From positions 1 to 56,891 of the forward strand of contig JAZNUE010000029.1 of the NCBI GenBank assembly GCA_045592125.1: a stretch of 56,891 bases of DNA. The letters are read 5' to 3'. The stretch's first letter is position 1; each line of letters opens with the position of its first letter. The stretch comes from HGM04593 sp045592125. Lineage in GTDB: Bacteria > Bacteroidota > Bacteroidia > Bacteroidales > Bacteroidaceae. Position numbers and translations under genes: made by a program. Of this stretch, positions 23,882 through 32,744 are shown one piece after another. A model generated the notes under the pieces. It had not been told where the DNA came from. It worked only from the letters and a program-made list of their open reading frames with translations, and made no database searches.

Positions 23882-26341
23882 ATGACCGCAACTCCACAAA
23901 AGAAACAGGGCACAAGGCAAAGACAGCCTCTGGGCAATTACAGTCCCAATGAGATACTATTCCTTTTCCTTTCACGCTGGTACTGGTTTGTACTGTCGGT
24001 ACTAGTAGCCTTAGGCTATTCGGTATACAAGATACTTACCACACAGCCGGTATACACACGCAGCACCCTTGTCCACATAGAGTCGGGCAATCCAAGCAGC
24101 CTGTCGGAGCAGATGGAGAACTTCGCCAACATGGGTACAGGCAAGGCGTCTACAAACGCATACAATGAGATATACACATTCAGGGCACCAGAGACCATTA
24201 GCGAGACTGCCAGACGGTTAGGACTATACGTAGAATACAGCAGCCAGGGGAAATTCCATAGCAGCACCCTGTACGGAGAAGGTCTTCCGGCAAGGGCCAC
24301 ACTTTGTGACCTGAGCATAGAGGAACGCGCCTCGTTTGACATGGACATAACTCCAGAAGGCACTTTCAGGCTCTACAACTTCAGCAGCGACGAGGTACAC
24401 GACAGCACACCAGTTGAAGGCAGTTTCAGCAACGACTCCATCACACTGGTATATACTCCGCTGGGCGACATAATCCTTGAGCGGAACAGCAAATGCAGGC
24501 TCTGGCAGCCGGTTACCGTCAACATACAGCAGATTGGAATACACAGTGCAAGCGGCAAGCTGGGCGGCAGGCTCTCATTCAGCGTTACTGGAGCAGAAAA
24601 CAAAAACAAGAACAAGGACGGCGAAATAATAAGCATTTCAATTAACGACCACTCAATAGAGAGGGCCGATGATATACTCAAGACATTAGTACAGGTATAT
24701 AACGAGAACTGGGTAAACGACAAGAACAAGGCCGCAATAGGAACCGCCGAGTTCATTGAGAAACGCCTTCAGAAGGTCAGCAGCGAGCTCGACAAGATTG
24801 AGAGCGACATCACTGCGTTCAAGAGCGACAACCAGCTCCCCGACCTTAATCAGGCAATCGCAAAGAACATATCCAAGGAGAAAGAGATTGTAAAGCGCAA
24901 GAGCGCGCTCGAGAACGAGCTGGAGCTTGCCGAGTACATCCTCAAGAACATCAAGGACAAGGCAAAGGAGAACAACCTGCTGCCCCTGAACTCAAGCATA
25001 AGGAATGTGAACATCAATTCACAGATTGAGGCATACAACACATTGATGATTAAGAGGAACAGCCTTGTGAGCAAGAGCAGCGCCGACAACCCGTCCGTAA
25101 AGGAGGCCGATATAGCGCTTGCTTCCATGCGCAGTTCTATAATATCCTCTACCGACACACATATACGCCGTCTCAAGGCCCAGAAGGCAGCACTTGAGAA
25201 GGAGATTGTGTCGACACAGAAAGAAATAGCCAAGAGTCCTGAACACACCACCTTCCTCACAAGCGCAGAGCGTGAACAGAGCGTAAAGGAGAAAATATAC
25301 ATGTTCCTGCTGCAGAAGCAGGCCGAGAACCAGCTCTCGCAGGCATTTACAGCATACAAGACACGTATAATAGCACCCCCTTCAGGCAGTCTTGAACCAA
25401 CAGCGCCGCTCAAGAAGAAAGCAATAAGCACCGCACTCATTATCGGTTTGCTGCTGCCGGGTGTTATTATTGTAATACGCGAAGTGACAAACACTAAGGT
25501 AAGAGGACGCAAGGACCTTGACATGCTCACAGCGCCAATAATTGGAGAAATACCGCAAATCAACGGTTCAATCAAGAGCAACAGGAAGGAAAACAAGAAG
25601 AAGAAAGGACGCGAGAAACTTACAGTGGCAGTTGAGGAAGGCAGCCGCAACATCATAAACGAGGCTTTCCGTGTACTAAGGACAAATATTGAGTTCATGT
25701 CCCGCGAACGCGAGAACAGCGTCATCATATACACCTCCTTCAATCCAGGAAGCGGAAAGACGTTCTGCATACTGAACACTGCAATAAGCCTTGCGCTCAA
25801 GAAAGAAAGAATCCTTATTATTGACGGCGACATGCGTCACGCATCGCTATCAAACTATGTAGACTCGCCCGGCAAGGGGCTTAGCAACTACCTTGCCAAG
25901 GAGACCGACAGCCTTAGCGATGTTGTTGTAGTTGACGAGAAGTACGAGAACCTGCACGTGCTTCCAGTCGGCACAATCCCTCCTAACCCCACCGAGCTGC
26001 TGGAGTCTTCCCGCTTTGCCAAGCTTCTTGAAAAGGCAAAGGAGAAATACACCTATATACTTATTGACTGCCCGCCAATAGAGATTGTTGCCGACACACA
26101 GATTATCGAGAAGTTCGCGACCAATACATTCTTCCTTGTACGTACGGGACTTATGGAGCGCTCAATGCTTCCCGAGCTTGAGGACCTCTACCGCGAGAAA
26201 AAGTTCAAGAATCTCTCCGTAATAATTAACGGCGTAGAGACAAAGGGAAGCCGATACGGGTACCGATACGGGTACCGTTACGGATACCACTACGGCAGTT
26301 ACTCATACGGAGAGAAGAAAGGCAAGAAAAGGAAGCGCTGA
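23882..26341 (+). CDS. Wzz/Wzc-type polysaccharide tyrosine kinase
   Basis: This 819-residue protein fuses a polysaccharide co-polymerase to a BY-kinase. A first membrane helix (about 30-52) is followed by a large periplasmic part with coiled coil (about 270-450) and a second helix (about 513-533). The cytoplasmic kinase carries Walker A (FNPGSGKT, about 619), the A' motif LIIDGDMRH (about 645) and Walker B ILIDCPP (about 725). The tail has nine Tyr in 20 residues (RYGYRYGY...), the autophosphorylation cluster that controls oligomer state and capsule chain length. That cluster is encoded by near-identical 12-bp tandem units. The promoter at 23827 supports the 23882 start over 23846. No glycosyltransferases or flippase adjoin it, so it acts on a locus elsewhere. 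Confidence 0.92.
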   Translation: MTATPQKKQGTRQRQPLGNYSPNEILFLFLSRWYWFVLSVLVALGYSVYKILTTQPVYTRSTLVHIESGNPSSLSEQMENFANMGTGKASTNAYNEIYTFRAPETISETARRLGLYVEYSSQGKFHSSTLYGEGLPARATLCDLSIEERASFDMDITPEGTFRLYNFSSDEVHDSTPVEGSFSNDSITLVYTPLGDIILERNSKCRLWQPVTVNIQQIGIHSASGKLGGRLSFSVTGAENKNKNKDGEIISISINDHSIERADDILKTLVQVYNENWVNDKNKAAIGTAEFIEKRLQKVSSELDKIESDITAFKSDNQLPDLNQAIAKNISKEKEIVKRKSALENELELAEYILKNIKDKAKENNLLPLNSSIRNVNINSQIEAYNTLMIKRNSLVSKSSADNPSVKEADIALASMRSSIISSTDTHIRRLKAQKAALEKEIVSTQKEIAKSPEHTTFLTSAEREQSVKEKIYMFLLQKQAENQLSQAFTAYKTRIIAPPSGSLEPTAPLKKKAISTALIIGLLLPGVIIVIREVTNTKVRGRKDLDMLTAPIIGEIPQINGSIKSNRKENKKKKGREKLTVAVEEGSRNIINEAFRVLRTNIEFMSRERENSVIIYTSFNPGSGKTFCILNTAISLALKKERILIIDGDMRHASLSNYVDSPGKGLSNYLAKETDSLSDVVVVDEKYENLHVLPVGTIPPNPTELLESSRFAKLLEKAKEKYTYILIDCPPIEIVADTQIIEKFATNTFFLVRTGLMERSMLPELEDLYREKKFKNLSVIINGVETKGSRYGYRYGYRYGYHYGSYSYGEKKGKKRKR

Positions 26342-26357
26342 TTCGGTTATATGGCGT

Positions 26358-26426
26358 AACCCGCCTGTACTTAAAGGAACCGCGTCAACTTTTGGTGCGG
26401 TTCCTTTAAGTACAGGTTTGCGGGTT
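26358..26426. terminator. Long two-part hairpin after the Wzc-like gene
   Basis: 26364-26383 and 26397-26416 are exact 20-bp complements around a 13-nt loop. After a TTTG bulge, AACCCG/CGGGTT add six more pairs. No clear U-tract follows. Confidence 0.65.
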
Positions 26427-26583
26427 CTCGGTGACGAACTCAAATGGTTATAGAGGTTTTATCCTACTTTTTGTCCACCCTGACACTTCTTGAGTTCCTC
26501 CATGCAAGATACACAAGACATTGTAGAGATGACAGGTTCGCGATTAGGTTGAGTTTATATCAAGCTCACGTTATATTATTAAA
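26427..26583. other. Short gap before the SRP RNA terminator
   Basis: No gene or motif is recognised. A reading frame that crosses it runs on into the SRP RNA gene and is not credible. Confidence 0.35.
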
Positions 26584-26584
26584 T

Positions 26585-26609
26585 AAAAAAGCGAGTGCCA
26601 AGCACTCGC
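26585..26609 (-). terminator. Terminator of the SRP RNA gene
   Basis: On the minus strand GCGAGTGC pairs with GCACTCGC around a 3-nt loop, followed by TTTTTT. Confidence 0.9.
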
Positions 26610-26611
26610 CT

Positions 26612-26722
26612 ATGGGGTGGGTAAGCTACCTACATCGCGCCGCTACAACCAGCTACCTTTGCTGCGGTCAGGCCCTGGAGGATTTGCTAGGAGCTGGCCG
26701 TATAGGACTTACCCATGCATTT
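26612..26722 (-). ncRNA. ffs: Signal recognition particle RNA (4.5S)
   Basis: The minus strand reads GGGTAAG ... CTTACCC as closing stem. Near the 3' side it has GCAGCAAAGGTAG and then GCGATGTAGGTAGC, matching the conserved order GCAGCCAAGGCAG ... GGATGTAGCTGGC of E. coli 4.5S RNA. Length (about 110 nt) fits a small bacterial SRP RNA. It binds Ffh and targets membrane proteins during translation. A canonical promoter and a strong terminator frame it on the same strand. The tip of domain IV differs from the E. coli tetraloop region, so the exact ends and fold should be taken as approximate. Confidence 0.8.
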
Positions 26723-26735
26723 TCTAAATCTGCGG

Positions 26736-26766
26736 CAAAGGTAGCAAAAAAAAACGACTGGACAAA
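26736..26766 (-). promoter_or_regulatory. Promoter of the SRP RNA gene
   Basis: On the minus strand TTTG (26763-26766) and TACCTTTG (26736-26743) are 19 nt apart, the canonical spacing. Confidence 0.8.
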
Positions 26767-26858
26767 CAAACGGGAATAAATTTTATCCTTAGGCACACAA
26801 CAGCTGGCTCGTGCGCAGAAAACAGGGGGAAGGGCAACGGAATTACGCATATTTTTCG

Positions 26859-26866
26859 TAACTTTG
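26859..26866 (+). promoter_or_regulatory. Promoter -7 box of rnpB
   Basis: TAACTTTG fits TAnnTTTG, about 14 nt before the RNA's first stem. Confidence 0.7.
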
Positions 26867-26879
26867 CAGCATGCAATAC

Positions 26880-27227
26880 AGCAGCCAGCCGGTCTGCCGC
26901 CGTTGCCGCAAGGCAAAGGAGGAAAGTCCGGGCAGCACAGAGCACTCCACTTCCTAACAGAAAGGCGCCTGCAAAGGCGGAGTAACGCAGAAGAAAATAA
27001 CCGCCCCTCACGGGGTAAGGGTGAGAAGGTGGGGTAAGAGCCCACCGGCCGTGCAGCGATGTACGGGCCGTGTGTCTTGGAGGCTGCAAGTTCATGTAAA
27101 CCGGTGCTTGAGGGCTGCTCGCCCGAACCGGAGGGTAGAACGCTTTAGCACGTGTGGCGACACACTGCATAGATGAATGGCAGACACCCCGCAAAGGGTA
27201 CAGAACCCGGCTTACAGGCTGGCTGTT
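26880..27227 (+). ncRNA. rnpB: RNase P RNA, class A
   Basis: This is the catalytic RNA that trims tRNA 5' leaders. Conserved blocks are in order: GAGGAAAGTCCGGGC (P4 5' strand region), GGGTGAGAAGGTG with GGTAAGAGCCCACCG, and near the end AGATGAATGGCAGACACCCC and TACAGAACCCGGCTTACAG. P1 is formed by CAGCCAGCC (26882-26890) and GGCTGGCTG (27217-27225). Length about 348 nt is usual. It diverges from the SRP RNA gene; the two -7 boxes are about 115 bp apart. Confidence 0.96.
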
Positions 27228-27236
27228 AAACAAAGT

Positions 27237-27266
27237 GGAACTGTGTCAAGATGACACAGTTCCTTT
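27237..27266 (+). terminator. Hairpin after rnpB
   Basis: GGAACTGTGTC pairs with GACACAGTTCC around a 5-nt loop, followed by a short TTT. The same stem is used at 28989-29025. Confidence 0.7.
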
Positions 27267-27358
27267 ATGTTTAACAGATTTTCATCACCCGTTTTGTCCA
27301 GGTAACCTTTATGTTTGTAAGAACTGACAAGACAGGCAAGGGCTGTGAACGGCGTTTA

Positions 27359-28849
27359 TCAGTTGCCTGCGCTTTCCACTTCGGAACTTGCCACTGTGAG
27401 CAAGTGGTCGCCTTCGAGCAGCCTGAGCGAGCCGTCGGGAACCATGTATCTTTCGCCACGTTTCACCAGCATGACAAGCACACCCTTCGGCAGGCCTATT
27501 GCCTGCAAGGTATCACCCTTCGTTTCAAGAAGTTCTGCCGTGACTGTTATCTCGCTCAGCTCGCCAGCCTCTTCGGGAAGCTCAACATCAAAGTGATTCT
27601 TCTCCTCTGGCGGCAACAGAAGCTTGAGCTTGCCTGCAGCCATAGCAATTGTACCCCCTTGCAGGACTAGAGACAGGAGGGTTATAAAGAACACTATATT
27701 GAAAATATCGCTGCTGCCTGGCACATTCTCCACCACCGGATACATGGCAAAGATGATGGGAACAGCGCCTCTAAGACCCACCCACGACACATACAGCCTG
27801 GAACTGAAAGGAATATTCTTGAATGGCAGCAATGAGAGGAACACGCTTGCCGGGCGTGCCGCAAGCATCATGAACACGCCAATGAGCAGCGCGGCAATAG
27901 CGCTCTTCCACATTTCGCTGGGGTCAACAAGAAGGCCCAGCAGCAGGAACATGCATATCTGCACAATCCATGTAAGGCCGTCAAAGAAAGCCGACACCTG
28001 CTTGCGGTTCTTCATCTTGTTGTTTCCTACGATAATTCCTGTTATATACACCGCAAGATAACCGTTCCCGCCCAGCATGTCAGTAACAGAGAATGTGAAG
28101 AACACAATGCTTATTAGCATGATTGAATAGAGCGGTATATTGTTCAGGCTTACCTTCTTCATGCACCACACAGCAGCAAGGCCTGCGCCTGCGCCAATCA
28201 TTGCGCCTGCAGCGAACTGCTGCACCAGTATTGTCAACGAGCTGACAACAAGCTCGGGAACATTAAGAGATGAGAGGTCCGAAGCGCCCACGCTCAATGC
28301 AAGCTGTATCAGCACAATTGTGAGAATGTATGCCATGGGGTCATTGCTTCCGCTTTCCAGCTCAAGCATTGGCTGCAGGTTATTCTTGAGCCTCATGTTC
28401 TTGCCGCGCAGTATATTGAATACCGTTGCCGAATCGGTAGAGGACATTGTAGCAGCAAGCAGGAAACATGTTATCAGCGGCAGCTCAAAGGATAGCAGCT
28501 TCCACTGCGAAAGGCCGAAGATAAAGGCACCCGTAAAGGCTGTCGTGAGCAGCACACCCACAGTCGAGAGCATAAGTCCAGGACCCAGGACCGGCCTTAT
28601 ATCGCTTATTCGCGTCTCTACTCCTCCAGTGAAAAGGATAACACAAAGCGCCACCATCCCGACAAACTGCGCCTGCCCTACGTTGTCAAACTGTATGCCA
28701 AGCCCGTCGCTACCGAAAAGCATTCCAGCAATAAGGAAGAGCAGCAAGGTGGGCATTCCGAAACGTCCGCCGGCCTTGGTTATGAGTATACTGCAGAATA
28801 TAAGTATTGAACCTATGAAAATCAGGTTCTCCGATGTAAATGAAATCAT
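27359..28849 (-). CDS. K+/H+ (CPA1-type) antiporter with TrkA-C domain
   Basis: This 496-residue protein has about 12 membrane helices and the CPA1 blocks LFTGGVETRIS, ATMSSTDSATVF and LELESGSNDPMAY. The last has the conserved ND pair of the ion path. A cytoplasmic C-terminal TrkA-C-like domain follows (about 415-490). Overall it resembles NhaP2/CvrA potassium-proton antiporters that relieve alkaline or K+ stress; the nucleotide-binding tail suggests control by small ligands. A TATTTTTG box at 28868-28875 overlaps the region of an upstream in-frame ATG (28882), so the ATG at 28849 is the start. It is a lone gene. Confidence 0.9.
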   Translation of the reverse strand: MISFTSENLIFIGSILIFCSILITKAGGRFGMPTLLLFLIAGMLFGSDGLGIQFDNVGQAQFVGMVALCVILFTGGVETRISDIRPVLGPGLMLSTVGVLLTTAFTGAFIFGLSQWKLLSFELPLITCFLLAATMSSTDSATVFNILRGKNMRLKNNLQPMLELESGSNDPMAYILTIVLIQLALSVGASDLSSLNVPELVVSSLTILVQQFAAGAMIGAGAGLAAVWCMKKVSLNNIPLYSIMLISIVFFTFSVTDMLGGNGYLAVYITGIIVGNNKMKNRKQVSAFFDGLTWIVQICMFLLLGLLVDPSEMWKSAIAALLIGVFMMLAARPASVFLSLLPFKNIPFSSRLYVSWVGLRGAVPIIFAMYPVVENVPGSSDIFNIVFFITLLSLVLQGGTIAMAAGKLKLLLPPEEKNHFDVELPEEAGELSEITVTAELLETKGDTLQAIGLPKGVLVMLVKRGERYMVPDGSLRLLEGDHLLTVASSEVESAGN

Positions 28850-28867
28850 TAGCTTTCTGTTTTTGTG

Positions 28868-28875
28868 CAAAAATA
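28868..28875 (-). promoter_or_regulatory. Promoter -7 box of the antiporter gene
   Basis: TATTTTTG on the minus strand, about 20 nt before the start codon. It rules out the start at 28882. Confidence 0.6.
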
Positions 28876-28988
28876 GCAACAACGGCGAAGATACACGCAG
28901 CCTGCCGCAACATTTTTTACAGCAGACGCTGGATATTCCAGTAATCCCTCCATGTCATATGCTGTCTCAGCAGAGGTGCCAAGAACCC

Positions 28989-29025
28989 ATAGGAACTGTG
29001 TCGGAATTTTTGACACAGTTCCTAT
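28989..29025 (-). terminator. Terminator hairpin of the glutaminase-Dcu operon
   Basis: ATAGGAACTGTGTC (28989-29002) pairs with GACACAGTTCCTAT (29012-29025). It lies about 70 nt beyond the Dcu stop codon and has the same core stem as the hairpin after rnpB. Confidence 0.65.
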
Positions 29026-29092
29026 AAGATTGTAAGATTTGGCAAAATACAGGGTGCGTTCCATTCGCGCCTTGTCCTTAATGATAGGGGAC

Positions 29093-30397
29093 CTAGTATA
29101 GCTGTATCAGCAGCAGTCCTGTACCTATTGCTACAGCCGTTGCAACAAGTCCTGGCATCATGAACGAATGGTTAAGTACCCACCGTCCTATCCTCGTTGT
29201 ACCGGTTCGGTCGAAATTTATTGCGGCCACCAGTGTAGGATAGTTAGGAATAAAGAAATATCCGTTCACTGCAGGGAATAGCGCAATGAGCATCATGGGC
29301 GAAATGCTAAGGGCAACGCCCAGGGGCACTATCGCGCGGACAGTCGCGGCCTGGCTGTAGAGCAGGATGGACATGACAAAGAGCGCAATTCCGAAGAGCC
29401 ATGGCATTTCGGTAACAACACCCTCAATGGCACTCTTCAGCTCCACAATATTGCCGCCAATAAACGTATCGCCCATCCACGCGATACCGAAGATAGCGAC
29501 AACAGCCTGCATTCCTGCCGAGAAGACACTGCCCTGCGCGGCCTTAAGGCCGTTAGTGCGCGTTATTATAAGTATGAGCGCAGCCGTTGCAAGCATAAGC
29601 ATCTCAATAATCAGAGGCATACCCACCTGGACACCGTCAAACGAAGGGCGCAGCGAAGGGATTGAGCCGAAAAGGACAATAAGCAGCGTAGCCCCAATGA
29701 ACAGCACTACCGAAGAGCAGGCCTTGAACATATTGTCGGCCCCTTTCAGTTCAACATGCTTGACATCAAGTTCACCGCTCTTAAGACGACGCTGGTATTC
29801 AGGGTCATCGACAAGGTTCTTACCGACTCTCATAGAGAACAGAGCACCCACAAGAACACCTGCCAGAGTAGCAGGGATACTCACTTTCAGAATATCGAAC
29901 AGAGTAATGTCGTAACCGGCAAGCAACCCGAGCAAGGCTACTGTGGCAGCCGAAATGGGTGAGGCTGTGATAGCCTGCTGCGACGCAATGACAGCAATGC
30001 CCAGCGGACGTTCAGGACGTATCTTGGTTTCTGTAGCAACCTCGGCAATCACAGGCAGTACCGAATAGGCGACATGCCCTGTTCCTGCAAGGAAAGTAAA
30101 GGTGTATGTCACCAGCGGGGCAAGTATTGTAACATACTGCGGGCATGAGCGCAGTATCCTCTCGGCCACCTTCACCATGTAGTCAAGACCGCCGGCAGCC
30201 TGCATGCAGGCTGCGGCGGATATCACTGCTGCAATCATCATCATGACATCAATAGGCAGTTCGCCTGGCTGCAGCCCGAACACAAAGGTAAGCAGCGCTA
30301 CCCCAAGGCCGCCCATCACTCCAAGGCCAATGCCGCCGAGGCGTGCGCCTATGATTATGCACACAAGCACAATCAGCAATTCCAGTAATACCATCAT
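29093..30397 (-). CDS. dcuB: Anaerobic C4-dicarboxylate transporter, Dcu family
   Basis: This 434-residue protein has about 11 membrane helices and the family blocks AGTGHVAYSVLPVIAEVA, QQAITASPISAAT and NFDRTGTTRIGRWVLNHSF. Dcu carriers exchange aspartate, fumarate or malate against succinate during anaerobic fumarate respiration. Being last in an operon with glutaminase and asparaginase argues that aspartate import and succinate export is its task here. Whether it is closer to DcuA or DcuB cannot be decided by eye. It starts 20 nt after the porin gene. A second Met directly follows the first. Confidence 0.92.
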   Translation of the reverse strand: MMVLLELLIVLVCIIIGARLGGIGLGVMGGLGVALLTFVFGLQPGELPIDVMMMIAAVISAAACMQAAGGLDYMVKVAERILRSCPQYVTILAPLVTYTFTFLAGTGHVAYSVLPVIAEVATETKIRPERPLGIAVIASQQAITASPISAATVALLGLLAGYDITLFDILKVSIPATLAGVLVGALFSMRVGKNLVDDPEYQRRLKSGELDVKHVELKGADNMFKACSSVVLFIGATLLIVLFGSIPSLRPSFDGVQVGMPLIIEMLMLATAALILIITRTNGLKAAQGSVFSAGMQAVVAIFGIAWMGDTFIGGNIVELKSAIEGVVTEMPWLFGIALFVMSILLYSQAATVRAIVPLGVALSISPMMLIALFPAVNGYFFIPNYPTLVAAINFDRTGTTRIGRWVLNHSFMMPGLVATAVAIGTGLLLIQLY

Positions 30398-30417
30398 CAG
30401 GAATGTTTAGGCCATTG

Positions 30418-31599
30418 TCAGAAGACAGGCAGCTGATAAATGAATCCTAATGCCACTCTCTGTGTACCAAAGTCCTTCTGCCCGGCAGCCTTTGCCCTTT
30501 CAGTGAAGAAACAGTCCTGGCCAACATAGGTAAGGAAGAAGTGCAGGTTTGTATCCATTGGATAATACTCCACACCCGCTACATAGCCTATTGATGTGCG
30601 GTAGTTACCCTTGCCATATCCGTTAGCCTCCTTGAACATGCCAGCGCTCTCGAACATGCCTTTTGCAAAAAGGTTCCATCTAGGCCTTACCCGCCAGTTG
30701 ATTTTCGCAACCAGAGAATTGTACATGGCGCCAAGCCTGTTGTGCCCGTCAAGCTTGCCAAGAATACCGGTCATTATGCCCTTACGGTCAACATCCTCAA
30801 GAGAGCTCATAAGGTCGACATACATGTTGCAGCGCTTCGAGAAATTGAACTGGTTACCCAAGGCTACATAATACATATAGTTACCTTGTGTCTCTTCCAT
30901 CACAGACGCCGACCAGCGTGTCTGCCATGCCTTGCCGAACATGTCCGCGTTCCAGTTGATAGAGTACACAAGCGGCAGGCGGCTCTCCTCAAGCCCCGGA
31001 CCGTAGGTAGCGGCCTGCGACCCGTTGCGGCTGTCAAGAATCTGGAACTGCAGCTGCTGCCGGGGAGTCATGTCGTAAGTGAGTGTAACGCCAGTCATGA
31101 AGTTGCTCATATTGTTGATAATCTCGCTGTACTGGTATATTTCAATGGGATTTGCGTCAAACTCAAAGCCGCCGTATGCAGCACACTGCTTGCCGGCAGA
31201 GAGTGTAAGCTTGCTGCCAATCCGGACAGCTATATATGCAAGGTCAATTGAGTTAGGCAGGTTATCAATCATGCCATCGCCAGCATTGCCGCGGTTAAGG
31301 CGCTGGCGCCAGCGGTATGAGAGCCAGCTGTTGACCTTGCCTTTTGCCTCAATACGCAGCTGCTTCATCTCAAATGCACCCTGACTGAGGCCATTGCGTC
31401 CGCCCTGATTGAACTTGGCGTCGAACGCCCCGTGCATGTTCATGTAGAGGCTGAGCCAGTCATTCTTCTTCTCAATATTTGCCAGGCGCTCAAGGAGAGA
31501 CTCCTCGTCGGGGACCTGGGCATTGCGTGATGTCACCTGTGCCGTAGCAGCGGCTGCCACAAGCAGCAACAGGGCAAGGATAGTGTTTCTCATCTTCAT
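30418..31599 (-). CDS. Outer-membrane porin of the amidase operon
   Basis: This 393-residue protein has a signal peptide (VAAAATAQ), a short coiled stretch (SLLERLANIEKKNDW) and a beta-rich barrel ending LGFIYQLPVF with a terminal Phe. Layout and the early MHGAFDAKFNQ and FEMKQLRIEAKGKVNSWLSY blocks fit the phosphate-selective porin O/P group, used in Bacteroidales for various anions. It lies 12 nt behind the asparaginase and 20 nt before the Dcu gene. It is therefore likely to admit acidic or amide amino acids or dicarboxylates to the periplasm. Confidence 0.85.
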   Translation of the reverse strand: MKMRNTILALLLLVAAAATAQVTSRNAQVPDEESLLERLANIEKKNDWLSLYMNMHGAFDAKFNQGGRNGLSQGAFEMKQLRIEAKGKVNSWLSYRWRQRLNRGNAGDGMIDNLPNSIDLAYIAVRIGSKLTLSAGKQCAAYGGFEFDANPIEIYQYSEIINNMSNFMTGVTLTYDMTPRQQLQFQILDSRNGSQAATYGPGLEESRLPLVYSINWNADMFGKAWQTRWSASVMEETQGNYMYYVALGNQFNFSKRCNMYVDLMSSLEDVDRKGIMTGILGKLDGHNRLGAMYNSLVAKINWRVRPRWNLFAKGMFESAGMFKEANGYGKGNYRTSIGYVAGVEYYPMDTNLHFFLTYVGQDCFFTERAKAAGQKDFGTQRVALGFIYQLPVF

Positions 31600-31611
31600 A
31601 ATAGACCGTTA

Positions 31612-32667
31612 TTAGTAGTTGTTGAAATATTTCTGTATAGTTTTCCAGTCATCCGTCTCAGTAAGCGCGAGCATGAGCAGTATGCGCGCCTTCTGCGGGT
31701 TCAGTCCCCACGACGCAACAAACTGGTACTTGTTGTCATCAACCTCGGCATCAAGCGTAGTAGCGCCTGTGGGCACACGGCTCGAGCGCACCACTATTAT
31801 ACCCTCCTTACGCGCCTTCTCCAGTTCGGGGAACACATTCCTGTGGATATTGCCGTTACCCACACCAGCATATACTATACCTTTATAGTCCTTCTTTATC
31901 ATCATGCGCACAACATCGCCCTCGACGTTCGAATATCCGTATGCGATACCTGTCTTGGGAAGCGACTTAAGGCCAAGCACGCTGAAGTAGGGCGCGTCGC
32001 GGCGGACCGTTGACGGACTGTAGTAGCGTACCTCGCCATTGTGGATATACCCGAGCGGACCGGCATTAGGCGACTGGAAAGTCTCAACGCTAGTGGTGTT
32101 AGTCTTTGTAACATCGGCAGCGCCGAACACCTTGCCGTTCATGCACACCATGACGCCACGGTTCTTTGAGGCAGGAGATGCCGCTGTAACAACAGCATTG
32201 TAGAGATTGGCAGGCCCGTCGGCGCTTATGGCCGTAGACGGGCGCATTGCACCTACAAGCACTACTGGCTTGCTGCTGTTGACAGTGAGGCTGAGGAAGA
32301 AGGCAGTCTCTTCCATGGTATCGGTTCCGTGAGTTATTACCACGCCGTTTACATCGGCACGGGCAAGAAGCTCATTTATCCTCTTGGCAAGCACCAGCCA
32401 CACATCGTCGCTCATATCCTGCGAACCGATGTTCACCACCTGCTCGCCCTCAACATTGGCAACATCCTTAATAGCAGGGACAGCGTCGAGCAGAGTGCCT
32501 ATCGCAACCTGACCGGCCGAATAGTTGCTTTTCGTCGCCGAAGAGCCAGAACCGGCAATTGTGCCTCCAGTTGCAAGTATATACACCTTTGGCAGTTCCT
32601 GTGCCATCATCGCCACTGCAATGAGCATCATAGCAGATAGCATGCTAAATCTTTTAAGCAAATTCAT
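31612..32667 (-). CDS. ansB: Type II L-asparaginase, exported
   Basis: This 351-residue enzyme has a signal peptide (about 1-22, VAMMAQ) and both catalytic Thr motifs: ILATGGTIAGS with Thr33, and HGTDTMEE with Thr115 and Asp116. It hydrolyses asparagine to aspartate and ammonia in the periplasm. The aspartate can enter through the Dcu carrier encoded two genes downstream. The length matches E. coli AnsB (348). The gap to the glutaminase gene is 77 nt. Confidence 0.95.
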   Translation of the reverse strand: MNLLKRFSMLSAMMLIAVAMMAQELPKVYILATGGTIAGSGSSATKSNYSAGQVAIGTLLDAVPAIKDVANVEGEQVVNIGSQDMSDDVWLVLAKRINELLARADVNGVVITHGTDTMEETAFFLSLTVNSSKPVVLVGAMRPSTAISADGPANLYNAVVTAASPASKNRGVMVCMNGKVFGAADVTKTNTTSVETFQSPNAGPLGYIHNGEVRYYSPSTVRRDAPYFSVLGLKSLPKTGIAYGYSNVEGDVVRMMIKKDYKGIVYAGVGNGNIHRNVFPELEKARKEGIIVVRSSRVPTGATTLDAEVDDNKYQFVASWGLNPQKARILLMLALTETDDWKTIQKYFNNY

Positions 32668-32744
32668 AGACTTCTTGTTTTAGTTATGGTTAGTTTCAAA
32701 TGTCTCAATCCAAAAACAGCAGCGCATGCAATTTTGTTGCGTGC

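Noticed and set aside
24850..25833. 327-codon minus-strand frame opposite the Wzc-like gene
   Set aside because: It is low-complexity Ser/Leu/Ile sequence, a shadow of the coiled-coil coding strand, with no promoter.
26444..26779. 111-codon plus-strand reading frame
   Set aside because: It runs antisense through the SRP RNA, its terminator and its promoter.
28140..29027. 295-codon plus-strand frame
   Set aside because: It lies opposite the antiporter and crosses its promoter; composition is not protein-like.
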